A stretch of 26,814 nt of DNA from Comamonadaceae bacterium (GTDB lineage Bacteria; Pseudomonadota; Gammaproteobacteria; Burkholderiales; Burkholderiaceae_C). Of the stretch, positions 11,905-19,917 are shown one piece after another (position 1 is the first letter of the stretch; each line of letters begins with the position of its first letter). Under the pieces are notes generated by a model. That model saw nothing but the letters and a program-made list of their open reading frames with translations. It was not told the DNA's origin and did no database searches. Where the stretch lies: assembly GCA_947374705.1 (NCBI GenBank), contig CANCDA010000010.1:1-26814 (forward strand), read 5' to 3'. The position numbers and the translations under genes were made by a program.

Positions 11905-14583
11905 ATGACCACCCTCACCCTCAAGTCCTACCAGCAAGCTGCCCTGGACAGTCTGGCGGCCTTTGCCCGCGCCGCCCAGCTCAAAGGCCCGGCCCTGGCG
12001 TTTGGTGAGCAGGTGGGGCGGCCCTACAACCTTGAGCCGTTTGGCGAGGTGCCTTGCATCTGCCTGCGCATTCCCACGGGCGGCGGCAAGACCTTAATGG
12101 CGGCGCACGCCGTGCAGGTGCTGGCGCAGGCGTGGTGCGCCACGGACGCACCCGTGGCGCTGTGGCTGGTGCCCAGCGACACGATTCGCAGCCAGACCTT
12201 GAAGGCCTTGCAGACGGCGGGCCACCCTTACCGAGCCGCGCTAGAGGCCGCTTACGGCGCAGAGGTACGGGTCTGCGTGTTGGAAGACCTGGCCCATATT
12301 GCGCCGCCCGATTGGGGCCAGCGCGCCGTGGTGGTGGTGGCCACGATTCAAAGCTTTCGCATTGACGACACCGACAAGCGCAATGTGTACAGCTTCTCCG
12401 AGCGTTTTGAGCGGCACTTCACGGGCTGTGACGAGCAGCGCTTGCGGGTGTTGCAGGGTTTGCCCGATGCGGTGGTCACGGCGCAAGAGGCTGCGGCGGA
12501 CACGACCGGCGTACTCAGTGGTTTTGTCGGCCAAGCGCGCTGGAGTCTGGCGAACTGGCTGGCCGTGCATGCACCGCTGTTGATCGTGGATGAAGCGCAC
12601 AACACCAAGACCGACAAGAGCTTTACCGCGCTCAAGCGTTTGAACCCCAGCGCCATTCTGGAACTGACGGCCACGCCGATTTCCGCCAAGACCAATGTGC
12701 TGTACCACGTCAGCGCGCAGGAGCTGGCGGCAGAAAGCATGATCAAGCTGCCGATTGCGCTGTCTGAGCACCCGCAGGGCTGGCAGCAGGCGGTGTTTGC
12801 CGCCGTGCAAAACCAGCGTGCGCTGGAAGGCGAGGCGATGAAAGACGAAGCGGCAGGCCATGGCTATGTGCGGCCTATCGTGCTGTTTCAGGCGCAAAAC
12901 GCGGGCGACGAGGTGCCGCCCGAGGCACTGCGCAAGCACCTGGAGGACGAGCTGCACATTCCGCCTGAACAGATCAAGGTGGCCACCGGCGACACCCGTG
13001 AGTTGGAGGGGCTGGAGCTGGCCGCACGCGACTGCCCGGTGCGCTTTGTCATCACAGTGCAGGCGCTGCGTGAGGGCTGGGACTGCCCGTTTGCCTACGT
13101 GCTGTGCTCGCTGCAAAAGCTATCCAGCGCCACGGCGGTAGAGCAGTTGCTGGGGCGCGTGCTGCGCATGCCCTACGCCAAGCCACGCGGGCGCGAGGCG
13201 CTGAACCGGGCTTACGCGCATGTGTGCGAGGCGAAGTTCTCCACCGCTGCGCATGAGCTGGCGGACCGGCTGATTAACCACATGGGGTTCGAGGCGCTGG
13301 ACGTGGCGTCGATGCTGGTGCAGCAGTCGGCCTTGCCACTTTTTGATACCAATCAGCCTCAAGCCATTACAGAGCCTGCGCAAGTGGCTACCAATTTTGT
13401 AGCAATTCAGATATCCCCCGAGTTGCAGGCCACGCCCGGCGTGACGCTGGTGCAGATCGCAGGCGAACAAGCGGTGGTGGTGACCGGGCACATTGACGCC
13501 GCATTGGAAGCACAACTCGTCGCCCAGGTGCGCGGCCCCAAAAAACAAGAACAAGTCCAGGAAAAAATCGCACAGCACAACGCGCTGGTGGCCGCGCAAA
13601 GCGCTCCCTCAGCACGTGGCGCGCGCTTTGCCCCCCTGCCTACCTTAAGCTATCGCAGCACACCACAGGGCCAGCTCTGGCCGCTGGAGCGTGAGGCGGT
13701 GCTGGAGGCGGTCGAGATTGACTTGCTCACACCGCAAGCCGTGCAACTGCCCGGTTTTCAGGTGGTGGAGCAGTCCAACACGTTTGAGATTTACCTCAAG
13801 GACTCGCACGTCAAACTGCGCGCCGCAGACGCCAGCCAGATTGCCTTTGATTACGGCGCCAGCACCATCACGCCGGACGACTTGGTGCGCTGGCTGGACC
13901 AGTCGCTGTTTCAAAAACTGCCCGAGTTCACCTTGACCCAACGCAGCAGCTACTTTGCGGCGGTGGTTAACCACTTGATGCATGAGCGAGGTGTGCCCTT
14001 GGTGACGCTGGCCCAAGCCCGCTTCAAACTGGCGCAAGACATTGAGGCACGCGTGGGCGACTTGAAAGACCAAGCCGCCAAAACCCAATTTCGACAACTG
14101 GTGCTGGAAGAAGCCTGGGCCATTGAACCCGACTGGAGCCGCCCGCTGGTGTTTGAAGCCAACCGTTACCCGGTGCCCGCCGGGTCGCGCTACGCCGGGC
14201 GTTACCAGTTCAACAAGCACTTTTACCCGGTGTTGGCGGATTTGAAAGACGGCGGCGAAGAGTTTTTCTGCGCCCAGTTGTTGGACAACCATGCCAAGGT
14301 CCGCCACTGGGTGCGCAACCTGGACACGGCCCCTTGCGGCTTTGCCTTGCCCACCTCACGCGGGCGATTCTTCCCAGACTTCATCGCCGAATTGGGGGAC
14401 GGGCGCGTAGCCCTGGTCGAGTACAAAGGGGCGCACCTGTTGAACGACCCGTATGAAATTGAAAAGCGCCAAGTCGCGCAACTGTGGGCGCGCAACAGCC
14501 AAGGGAAATGCTTGTTTGGCTTGATCACCAAAGACCGCAATGGTCTCGGCATGTCGGGCCAATTGGATGCGCTGTTTGCATGA
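11905..14583 (+). CDS. Type III-like restriction enzyme Res subunit (DEAH helicase plus PD-(D/E)XK nuclease)
   Basis: 892 residues from the ATG at 11905 (TLTLKSYQQAALDSL start). An upstream in-frame ATG at 11857 lies inside the operator-like dyad and adds an atypical tail. Superfamily 2 motifs: Walker A R-I-P-T-G-G-G-K62-T, DEAHN at 229-233, TATP at 255-258, and motif VI QLLGRVLR at 414-421. The C-terminal nuclease core is P-D825 ... V-E839-Y-K841-G. The enzyme would translocate on DNA and cut when Mod-modified sites are absent. Unlike a standard mod-res pair, it is separated from mod by about 2.8 kb holding the ATPase pair. An AT-rich repeat is translated at residues about 478-502, between helicase and nuclease parts. 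The stop overlaps lipB (ATGA). Confidence 0.88.
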   Translation: MTTLTLKSYQQAALDSLAAFARAAQLKGPALAFGEQVGRPYNLEPFGEVPCICLRIPTGGGKTLMAAHAVQVLAQAWCATDAPVALWLVPSDTIRSQTLKALQTAGHPYRAALEAAYGAEVRVCVLEDLAHIAPPDWGQRAVVVVATIQSFRIDDTDKRNVYSFSERFERHFTGCDEQRLRVLQGLPDAVVTAQEAAADTTGVLSGFVGQARWSLANWLAVHAPLLIVDEAHNTKTDKSFTALKRLNPSAILELTATPISAKTNVLYHVSAQELAAESMIKLPIALSEHPQGWQQAVFAAVQNQRALEGEAMKDEAAGHGYVRPIVLFQAQNAGDEVPPEALRKHLEDELHIPPEQIKVATGDTRELEGLELAARDCPVRFVITVQALREGWDCPFAYVLCSLQKLSSATAVEQLLGRVLRMPYAKPRGREALNRAYAHVCEAKFSTAAHELADRLINHMGFEALDVASMLVQQSALPLFDTNQPQAITEPAQVATNFVAIQISPELQATPGVTLVQIAGEQAVVVTGHIDAALEAQLVAQVRGPKKQEQVQEKIAQHNALVAAQSAPSARGARFAPLPTLSYRSTPQGQLWPLEREAVLEAVEIDLLTPQAVQLPGFQVVEQSNTFEIYLKDSHVKLRAADASQIAFDYGASTITPDDLVRWLDQSLFQKLPEFTLTQRSSYFAAVVNHLMHERGVPLVTLAQARFKLAQDIEARVGDLKDQAAKTQFRQLVLEEAWAIEPDWSRPLVFEANRYPVPAGSRYAGRYQFNKHFYPVLADLKDGGEEFFCAQLLDNHAKVRHWVRNLDTAPCGFALPTSRGRFFPDFIAELGDGRVALVEYKGAHLLNDPYEIEKRQVAQLWARNSQGKCLFGLITKDRNGLGMSGQLDALFA
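13340..13410 (-). repeat. AT-rich small repeat element in res (inverted)
   Basis: On the minus strand it reads TAGCCACTTGCGCAGGC..., then GGCTTGAGGC and ...GGTATCAAAAAG. It aligns with 8738-8809 and 16329-16375. It is translated in frame on the plus strand as an N/Q/A-rich linker after the helicase core, where it may be tolerated because it falls between domains. Confidence 0.55.
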
Positions 14584-15287
14584 GCCTCGACCTCCACGAC
14601 CTGGGCCGCGTGGACTACGAGCCCACCTACGCCGCCATGCAGAAATTTACAAGCCAAAGAGGCCTGAAGTCCAATGAAAACGTGGGTGACCAGCTATGGA
14701 TTTGTGAGCACCCGCCAATCTTCACCCAGGGCTTGGCGGGGCAGGCCGAGCATGTGTTGAACGCGGGGGCCATCCCGGTGCTGTCCACCAACCGGGGCGG
14801 GCAGGTCACCTACCACGGCCCCGGCCAAGTGGTGGCCTACCCGCTGCTGGACTTGCAGCGCGCGGGCTATTTCGTCAAGGAGTACGTCTATCGGCTGGAA
14901 GAGGCGGTGATCCGCACGCTGATGCACTATGGCGTCACCGGCCACCGGGTGCGCGGCGCGCCGGGCATTTATGTGCGGCTGGACGCGCCCTTTTCACATG
15001 CACGCCTGCCTGCTGATTTCAGTTCCGAACAACTGGGCTTACGGAAATTGGAATCTGACCCCGATTTAGGCAAAATCGCCGCCTTGGGCATCAAAGTCAG
15101 CCGTCACTGCACCTACCACGGCGTGGCGTTGAACGTGGCGATGGATATGGAGCCTTTTGACCGCATCAACGCTTGTGGCTACGCCGGGCTGAAAACGGTG
15201 GATCTTCGTACAATCGGGGTGGACGTAAGCTGGCAGGACTCTGCCGATGTGTTCAGTCAAAAGCTGGTGAGCCAACTCTCACCGTGA
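14580..15287 (+). CDS. lipB: Octanoyl-[acyl-carrier-protein]:protein octanoyltransferase
   Basis: 235 residues from the ATG at 14580. An upstream in-frame extension would be inside res and is not family-like. It transfers octanoyl from ACP to lipoyl domains in the cytoplasm, the first step of lipoate synthesis. Conserved blocks are NRGGQVTYHGPGQVVAYPLL, RGAPGIYV, G-K165-IAALGIKVSRHCTYHG and F-D-R-I-N-A-C199-G, giving the catalytic Lys165/Cys199 pair. A somewhat long loop (residues about 140-160) precedes Lys165. The start codon overlaps the res stop as ATGA, so its translation is coupled to the island. lipA follows after 32 bases. Confidence 0.93.
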   Translation: MSLDLHDLGRVDYEPTYAAMQKFTSQRGLKSNENVGDQLWICEHPPIFTQGLAGQAEHVLNAGAIPVLSTNRGGQVTYHGPGQVVAYPLLDLQRAGYFVKEYVYRLEEAVIRTLMHYGVTGHRVRGAPGIYVRLDAPFSHARLPADFSSEQLGLRKLESDPDLGKIAALGIKVSRHCTYHGVALNVAMDMEPFDRINACGYAGLKTVDLRTIGVDVSWQDSADVFSQKLVSQLSP

Positions 15288-15319
15288 TCCCTTATTTCCC
15301 CCTTCCTTAGGTCAAGACC

Positions 15320-16312
15320 ATGAGCACCTCCGACGTTGTCCGCGAAGCGCAAAGCACCGAAAACTACGACCCCAGCGCCAAGCAAAAGGCCGCGGCCAAG
15401 CTGTCGCGCATCCCGGTCAAGGTGGTGCCGGGCGAGGTGTTGAAGAAGCCGGACTGGATTCGCGTCAAGGCGGGCAGCCCGACCACCCGCTTTTATGAGA
15501 TCAAGGACATCTTGCGCGCCAACAAACTGGTGACGGTGTGCGAAGAGGCCTCTTGCCCCAACATCGGCGAGTGCTTTGGCAAGGGCACGGCGACCTTCAT
15601 GATCATGGGCGACAAGTGCACCCGGCGCTGCCCGTTTTGCGATGTCGGCCACGGTCGGCCCGACCCACTGGACGTGAACGAGCCGCAGAACCTGGCCAAT
15701 ACCATTGCCGCGCTCAAGCTCAAGTACGTCGTCATCACCAGTGTGGACCGCGATGATCTGCGCGACGGTGGGGCCCAGCATTTTGTCGATTGCATCAGCC
15801 GCATCCGCGAACTCTCGCCCAAGACGCAGATCGAGGTGCTGGTGCCCGACTTCCGGGGCCGTGACGACCGCGCCCTCAAGATTTTGCAAGCCGCACCGCC
15901 CGATGTGATGAACCACAACCTGGAAACCGCGCCACGTCTGTACAAAGAGGCGCGCCCTGGCTCGGACTACCAGTTTTCACTCAACCTGCTGAAAAAATTC
16001 AAGGCCTTACACCCGAAGGTGCCGACCAAGAGCGGCATCATGGTGGGCCTGGGCGAGACCGACGAGGAAGTGCTGCAAGTCATGCAAGACATGCGCGACC
16101 ACAACATCGAGATGCTCACCATCGGTCAATACCTGGCCCCCAGCTCCAGCCACCTGCCGGTGCGTCGCTATGTGCACCCGGACACCTTCAAGATGTTCGA
16201 GGCCAAGGCCTATGAGATGGGCTTTAGCCACGCCGCCGTGGGCGCCATGGTGCGCAGCAGCTACCACGCCGACCAGCAGGCCGGACATGTGTTGAAGTCA
16301 GTTCTCCCCTGA
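15320..16312 (+). CDS. lipA: Lipoyl synthase (radical SAM)
   Basis: 330 residues. The auxiliary-cluster cysteines are C74-x4-C79-x5-C85 (CEEASCPNIGEC) and the radical SAM cluster is C100-x3-C104-x2-C107 (CTRRCPFC). The C-terminal RSSY motif at 312-315 provides the serine ligand of the auxiliary cluster. The enzyme inserts two sulfurs into octanoylated lipoyl domains, completing the pathway started by LipB. The length matches the family with a moderately extended N-terminus. An AGG before the ATG is the only ribosome-binding hint. It is certainly one unit with lipB. Confidence 0.96.
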   Translation: MSTSDVVREAQSTENYDPSAKQKAAAKLSRIPVKVVPGEVLKKPDWIRVKAGSPTTRFYEIKDILRANKLVTVCEEASCPNIGECFGKGTATFMIMGDKCTRRCPFCDVGHGRPDPLDVNEPQNLANTIAALKLKYVVITSVDRDDLRDGGAQHFVDCISRIRELSPKTQIEVLVPDFRGRDDRALKILQAAPPDVMNHNLETAPRLYKEARPGSDYQFSLNLLKKFKALHPKVPTKSGIMVGLGETDEEVLQVMQDMRDHNIEMLTIGQYLAPSSSHLPVRRYVHPDTFKMFEAKAYEMGFSHAAVGAMVRSSYHADQQAGHVLKSVLP

Positions 16313-16328
16313 GCATTCGCTTCGGTTT

Positions 16329-16375
16329 TAATAGCTATTTACGCAAGCAATATAAGGCTTGCAGCCCGAGTCAAT
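16329..16375 (+). repeat. AT-rich small repeat element forming the leader of the SNF2 gene
   Basis: ATAGCTATTTACGCAAGCAA is followed by TATAAG and GCTTGCAGCCC. GCAAGC (16343-16348) and GCTTGC (16357-16362) form a perfect six-base hairpin around AATATAAG. It is the clearest of the four copies in the window and reaches up to the SNF2 ATG, so it supplies that gene's untranslated leader. Confidence 0.6.
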
Positions 16376-19300
16376 GCCCAACATCGCCACCTCCAAAGGT
16401 CTTTGGTTCGACCCGAACTCGCTGGAAAAATTAGCCGACAGCGGGGCCTGGGGCCGGGGCCTGATGCTGTACCGCAGCCAAAAGGTGCGCACGCTGGAGA
16501 TCGACCCCGATGGCCCCAGCTGGCACCTGCAGGGAGCGGTGCAAGGCAGCCAGCGCGAGCCTTACGAGGTGTCGATCGACATGGCGCTGGACCGCGATGG
16601 CCGGGTGGCTTTTTGGGACAGCGAGTGCGAATGCCCGGTCGGTCTGAACTGCAAACACGGCGTGGCGCTGATGCTCAAAGCGGCCTACCAGGGCCTGCAT
16701 CTCATGGACGACGAGGCGCTGGCCAGGGTGAAAACCCCGCCCCCCGCCGCCAATCCGGCGCAAATCGAGGCCCGGCGGCAAGAGAGTCTGGCGGCAGCAG
16801 CCGAGGTCGCCCGCCTGGAAGCCGAAGCCGCGCTGCTGCGCTGGCTGCAAGACATCGACCAGGCCAGCGGCAAAACGGTGGCAACGCCCGGCTTTGAGAA
16901 CCGGGAGCGCTTTGGCTACAAGGCTCGCCAGCCGGAGCGCGCCGAGCAATACCTCTACCTGTTGACCTTGTCCAGCTACGCCGGACACCTGCCCAAGTTG
17001 CAACTGACCGCCATGGTGTCTTACCCCAAGGCCACCGGTGGCTGGGCCAAGCCCAAAACCCTCAAGAGTTCGCCCTATGCCGGTCAAGCCGTGTATGACC
17101 TGGCCAGCCCGACCGATCGGGAAGTGCTGCAACTCATGCGTGCCCTGCCCGGCCTGAGCGGCAGCCACAGCATCTACAACTACAACGCCAAAGTGCTGCC
17201 GAATGGTCAGATTGGCGCGATGGCGCTGCAACTGGCGAGCCAAACCGGGCGCTTGTTCCTGGACAACGGGGACGCCAGCCCCGGCCAGCCCATCGCCTGG
17301 GGGCCCACGCAGGCACTGCGATGGGGCTGGCACGAAACGCTCAAACCCAAGAACGCCAGCGTCGGCTGGGTCTTGCGAGCTCAACTGGCCGAGAGCGGCG
17401 TCCACTTGTGCCTGAACACCCCCCCGCTCTACCTGGATGCCGAACACGGTTTGTGCGGGCCGGTGCAGGCCGAGGGCATTGCGCCTGCGGCACTGAACGC
17501 GCTGCTCAAAGCCCCGCCCATTCCCGAGGCCGCCCTGCAAAAGCACCAACTGGCGCTGATCCAGCGCCTGGGATCGCTGCCGCTGCCGCCCAGCGTGCAG
17601 GGCATCACGCCGCTGCAAGGCATCACGCCGCTGCAAGGCATCACGCCGCGCGCGCTGTTGCAGATCAGGCCCACCGCGCAGCAAGATGTTACGCGCCAAG
17701 GCCTGATTCAGGCGCGCTTGAGCTTTGACTATGCCGGTCATCGCGGCTGGTGGGGCGATGCTGGCGACACGGTGCTGCTCGACTCGCCAAGCGGGCGAAT
17801 TTTGCTACGCCGGGACAATGCCGTCGAGCAGCAAGCCATCACCCGCTTGGCCGAACTGGGCCTGATTGGCAACCCGGCGGGCGAGTTCAGCGTTCCGGGC
17901 GAGTGGGATCAACAAACTTGGCTGCACTGGGCCGACACCGACTACGCCGAGCTGCGCGCCGCCGGTTTTGAGCTGAGCGTGGACGCAAGCCTGGACGACT
18001 GGATCAGCCGAGCCGACACGCTCGACGTGCAAATGCATGCGCAGGATGAGGACGAAGCGACCTCGCCCTGGTTCGACCTGTCGCTGGGTATCGAGATCAA
18101 CGGCCAGCGCCACAACATCCTGCCCTGGCTGCCCAAACTGATTGCCGCTGCCGCCGCCAGCCCGCTGGATGCGGCCACCGGTCAGCCCGAGATGCCGCCT
18201 CATCTGTTTCTGCCCAAGCTCACGGGCCAGGGCTACATCCGCGTGCCCACCGCCACGCTCAAGCCCTGGATGGCCGCGCTGCTGGAGCTGGTGGGGGATC
18301 GCAGCCATGATTTTTCTGGCGACAGCTTGAAGCTCTCACGGCTGGCCGCGCTGCGCGCCAGCGCCGCCCTGGGCGAAGGCGCGGTCTGGGAAGGCGCGGC
18401 GTCCTTGCGCGCTCTGGTGAGCCAACTCAGCGGCAAGTCCGAATTGCCCGAGGTGGCCGTACCCGCCGGTGTGAAGGCCGACTTGCGCCCCTACCAGCAC
18501 CAAGGCCTGGCCTGGCTGCAGTTCCTGCGCGAACACGGCCTGGCCGGCATCCTGGCCGACGACATGGGCCTGGGCAAAACCCTGCAAACCCTGGCCCATA
18601 TCCAGGTCGAAAAAGACGCGGGCCGCCTGACGCACCCGGCCCTCATCATTGCCCCGGTCAGCCTGATGGGCAACTGGCGGCGCGAGGTCGAGCGCTTTTG
18701 CCCCGGCCTGAAGAGCTTGGTGTTGCACGGTGCGGAGCGCCATGACGCCGCCCACAGCATGGCCGAGCACGACATCGTGATCGCGCCCTATTCGCTGCTA
18801 CAGCGTGACCGCGAACGCTGGCTGGAGGCTCAGTGGCATCTGGTGGTGCTGGACGAGGCGCAAAACATCAAGAACGCCAGCACCCATGCCGCCCAGGTGG
18901 TGAGCCAGTTACAAACGCGGCACCGCCTGTGCCTCTCAGGCACGCCGATGGAAAACCATTTGGGCGAAGTCTGGAGCCTGTTCCACTTCCTGATGCCGGG
19001 TTTTCTGGGCAGCCAGCAGCGTTTCAAAGAGCTGTTTCGCACCCCGATTGAAAAGCAGGGCGACCCGGATCGCATGGCCCAGTTGCGCGCGCGCATCACC
19101 CCCTTCATGCTGCGCCGCACCAAGGCCCTGGTGGCCAAGGATTTGCCACCCAAGGTGGAAACCGTGGTGCGCGTGGAGCTGCTGGGCAAGCAGGCCGACC
19201 TGTACGAAACCATTCGCTTGGGCATGGAGAAAACCGTGCGCGAGGCCTTGAATGCCAAAGGTTTGGCCAAGTCGCAAATCACGATTCTGGATGCGCTCTT

Positions 19301-19886
19301 GAAGCTGCGCCAGGTCTGCTGCGACCCGCAACTCATCAAGCTGGCTGCCGCGCAAAAAATCAAAACATCCGCCAAGCTAGAGCACTTGATGGAACTGCTG
19401 CCCGAGATGCTGGCCGAGGGGCGGCGAGTGCTGCTGTTCTCGCAATTCACCAGCATGTTGACACTGATCGAGGCTGAGTTGAAGAAGCGTGCCATCCCCT
19501 GGGTCAAGCTCACCGGTCAAAGCCAGAAGCGCGACGCGCTGATCGAGCAGTTCACCAGCGGTGCGGTGCCGCTGTTCCTCATCAGCCTCAAAGCCGGTGG
19601 CGTGGGCCTGAACCTGCCGCAAGCCGACACCGTCATCCACTACGACCCCTGGTGGAACCCGGCGGTCGAAACCCAAGCCACTGATCGCGCCCACCGCATC
19701 GGCCAAACCCAGACCGTGTTCGTTTACAAGCTGGTGGCGCAGGGCACGATTGAGGAGCGCATCCTGGCCTTGCAAGAGCGCAAAGCCGCCCTGGCCGACA
19801 GCATGTACAGCGGCTCGACCGGGCGTAAACAGCCGCTGTTCACCGAGAGTGATCTAGCGGAACTACTCAAGCCACTCTCGGCCTGA
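16374..19886 (+). CDS. SWIM zinc-finger SNF2-family DEAD/DEAQ helicase-like ATPase
   Basis: 1170 residues from the ATG at 16374 (a TTG 15 bases upstream lies in the repeat and is less likely). The SWIM finger near the N-terminus is C85-E-C87-x5-C93-K-H95. A long middle region of bacterial SNF2-associated type follows. The SNF2 ATPase starts around residue 700 (DLRPYQHQGLAWLQFL), with Walker A DDMGLGKTLQ (Lys735), DEAQN at 827-831, and helicase C-terminal motifs including DRAHRIGQTQTVFVYKL. Such proteins remodel protein-DNA or RNA polymerase complexes; the precise role is unknown. A tandem 18-base repeat encodes three Q-G-I-T-P units at about residues 409-425. It is downstream of lipA but not obviously part of that operon. 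Confidence 0.92.
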   Translation: MPNIATSKGLWFDPNSLEKLADSGAWGRGLMLYRSQKVRTLEIDPDGPSWHLQGAVQGSQREPYEVSIDMALDRDGRVAFWDSECECPVGLNCKHGVALMLKAAYQGLHLMDDEALARVKTPPPAANPAQIEARRQESLAAAAEVARLEAEAALLRWLQDIDQASGKTVATPGFENRERFGYKARQPERAEQYLYLLTLSSYAGHLPKLQLTAMVSYPKATGGWAKPKTLKSSPYAGQAVYDLASPTDREVLQLMRALPGLSGSHSIYNYNAKVLPNGQIGAMALQLASQTGRLFLDNGDASPGQPIAWGPTQALRWGWHETLKPKNASVGWVLRAQLAESGVHLCLNTPPLYLDAEHGLCGPVQAEGIAPAALNALLKAPPIPEAALQKHQLALIQRLGSLPLPPSVQGITPLQGITPLQGITPRALLQIRPTAQQDVTRQGLIQARLSFDYAGHRGWWGDAGDTVLLDSPSGRILLRRDNAVEQQAITRLAELGLIGNPAGEFSVPGEWDQQTWLHWADTDYAELRAAGFELSVDASLDDWISRADTLDVQMHAQDEDEATSPWFDLSLGIEINGQRHNILPWLPKLIAAAAASPLDAATGQPEMPPHLFLPKLTGQGYIRVPTATLKPWMAALLELVGDRSHDFSGDSLKLSRLAALRASAALGEGAVWEGAASLRALVSQLSGKSELPEVAVPAGVKADLRPYQHQGLAWLQFLREHGLAGILADDMGLGKTLQTLAHIQVEKDAGRLTHPALIIAPVSLMGNWRREVERFCPGLKSLVLHGAERHDAAHSMAEHDIVIAPYSLLQRDRERWLEAQWHLVVLDEAQNIKNASTHAAQVVSQLQTRHRLCLSGTPMENHLGEVWSLFHFLMPGFLGSQQRFKELFRTPIEKQGDPDRMAQLRARITPFMLRRTKALVAKDLPPKVETVVRVELLGKQADLYETIRLGMEKTVREALNAKGLAKSQITILDALLKLRQVCCDPQLIKLAAAQKIKTSAKLEHLMELLPEMLAEGRRVLLFSQFTSMLTLIEAELKKRAIPWVKLTGQSQKRDALIEQFTSGAVPLFLISLKAGGVGLNLPQADTVIHYDPWWNPAVETQATDRAHRIGQTQTVFVYKLVAQGTIEERILALQERKAALADSMYSGSTGRKQPLFTESDLAELLKPLSA
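17598..17648 (+). repeat. Tandem 18-base repeat (three units) in the SNF2 gene
   Basis: CAGGGCATCACGCCGCTG is followed by two near-identical units starting CAAGGCATCACGCCG. Each unit encodes Q-G-I-T-P-L. The unit length is a multiple of three, so slippage would change protein length without a frameshift. Confidence 0.9.
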
Positions 19887-19917
19887 GTCGCACAGGGGCA
19901 CGCCTGCGTTCTGGTTT

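Noticed and set aside
14484..14579. Upstream start for lipB within res
   Set aside because: The extra 32 residues are an out-of-frame reading of the res nuclease end. LipB homologues start near the ATGA overlap.
16431..17741. Long minus-strand frame (436 codons) inside the SNF2 gene
   Set aside because: It is a shadow of a GC-rich coding gene. There is no ribosome binding site or family motif, and the translation is repetitive in Gln, Arg and Ala.
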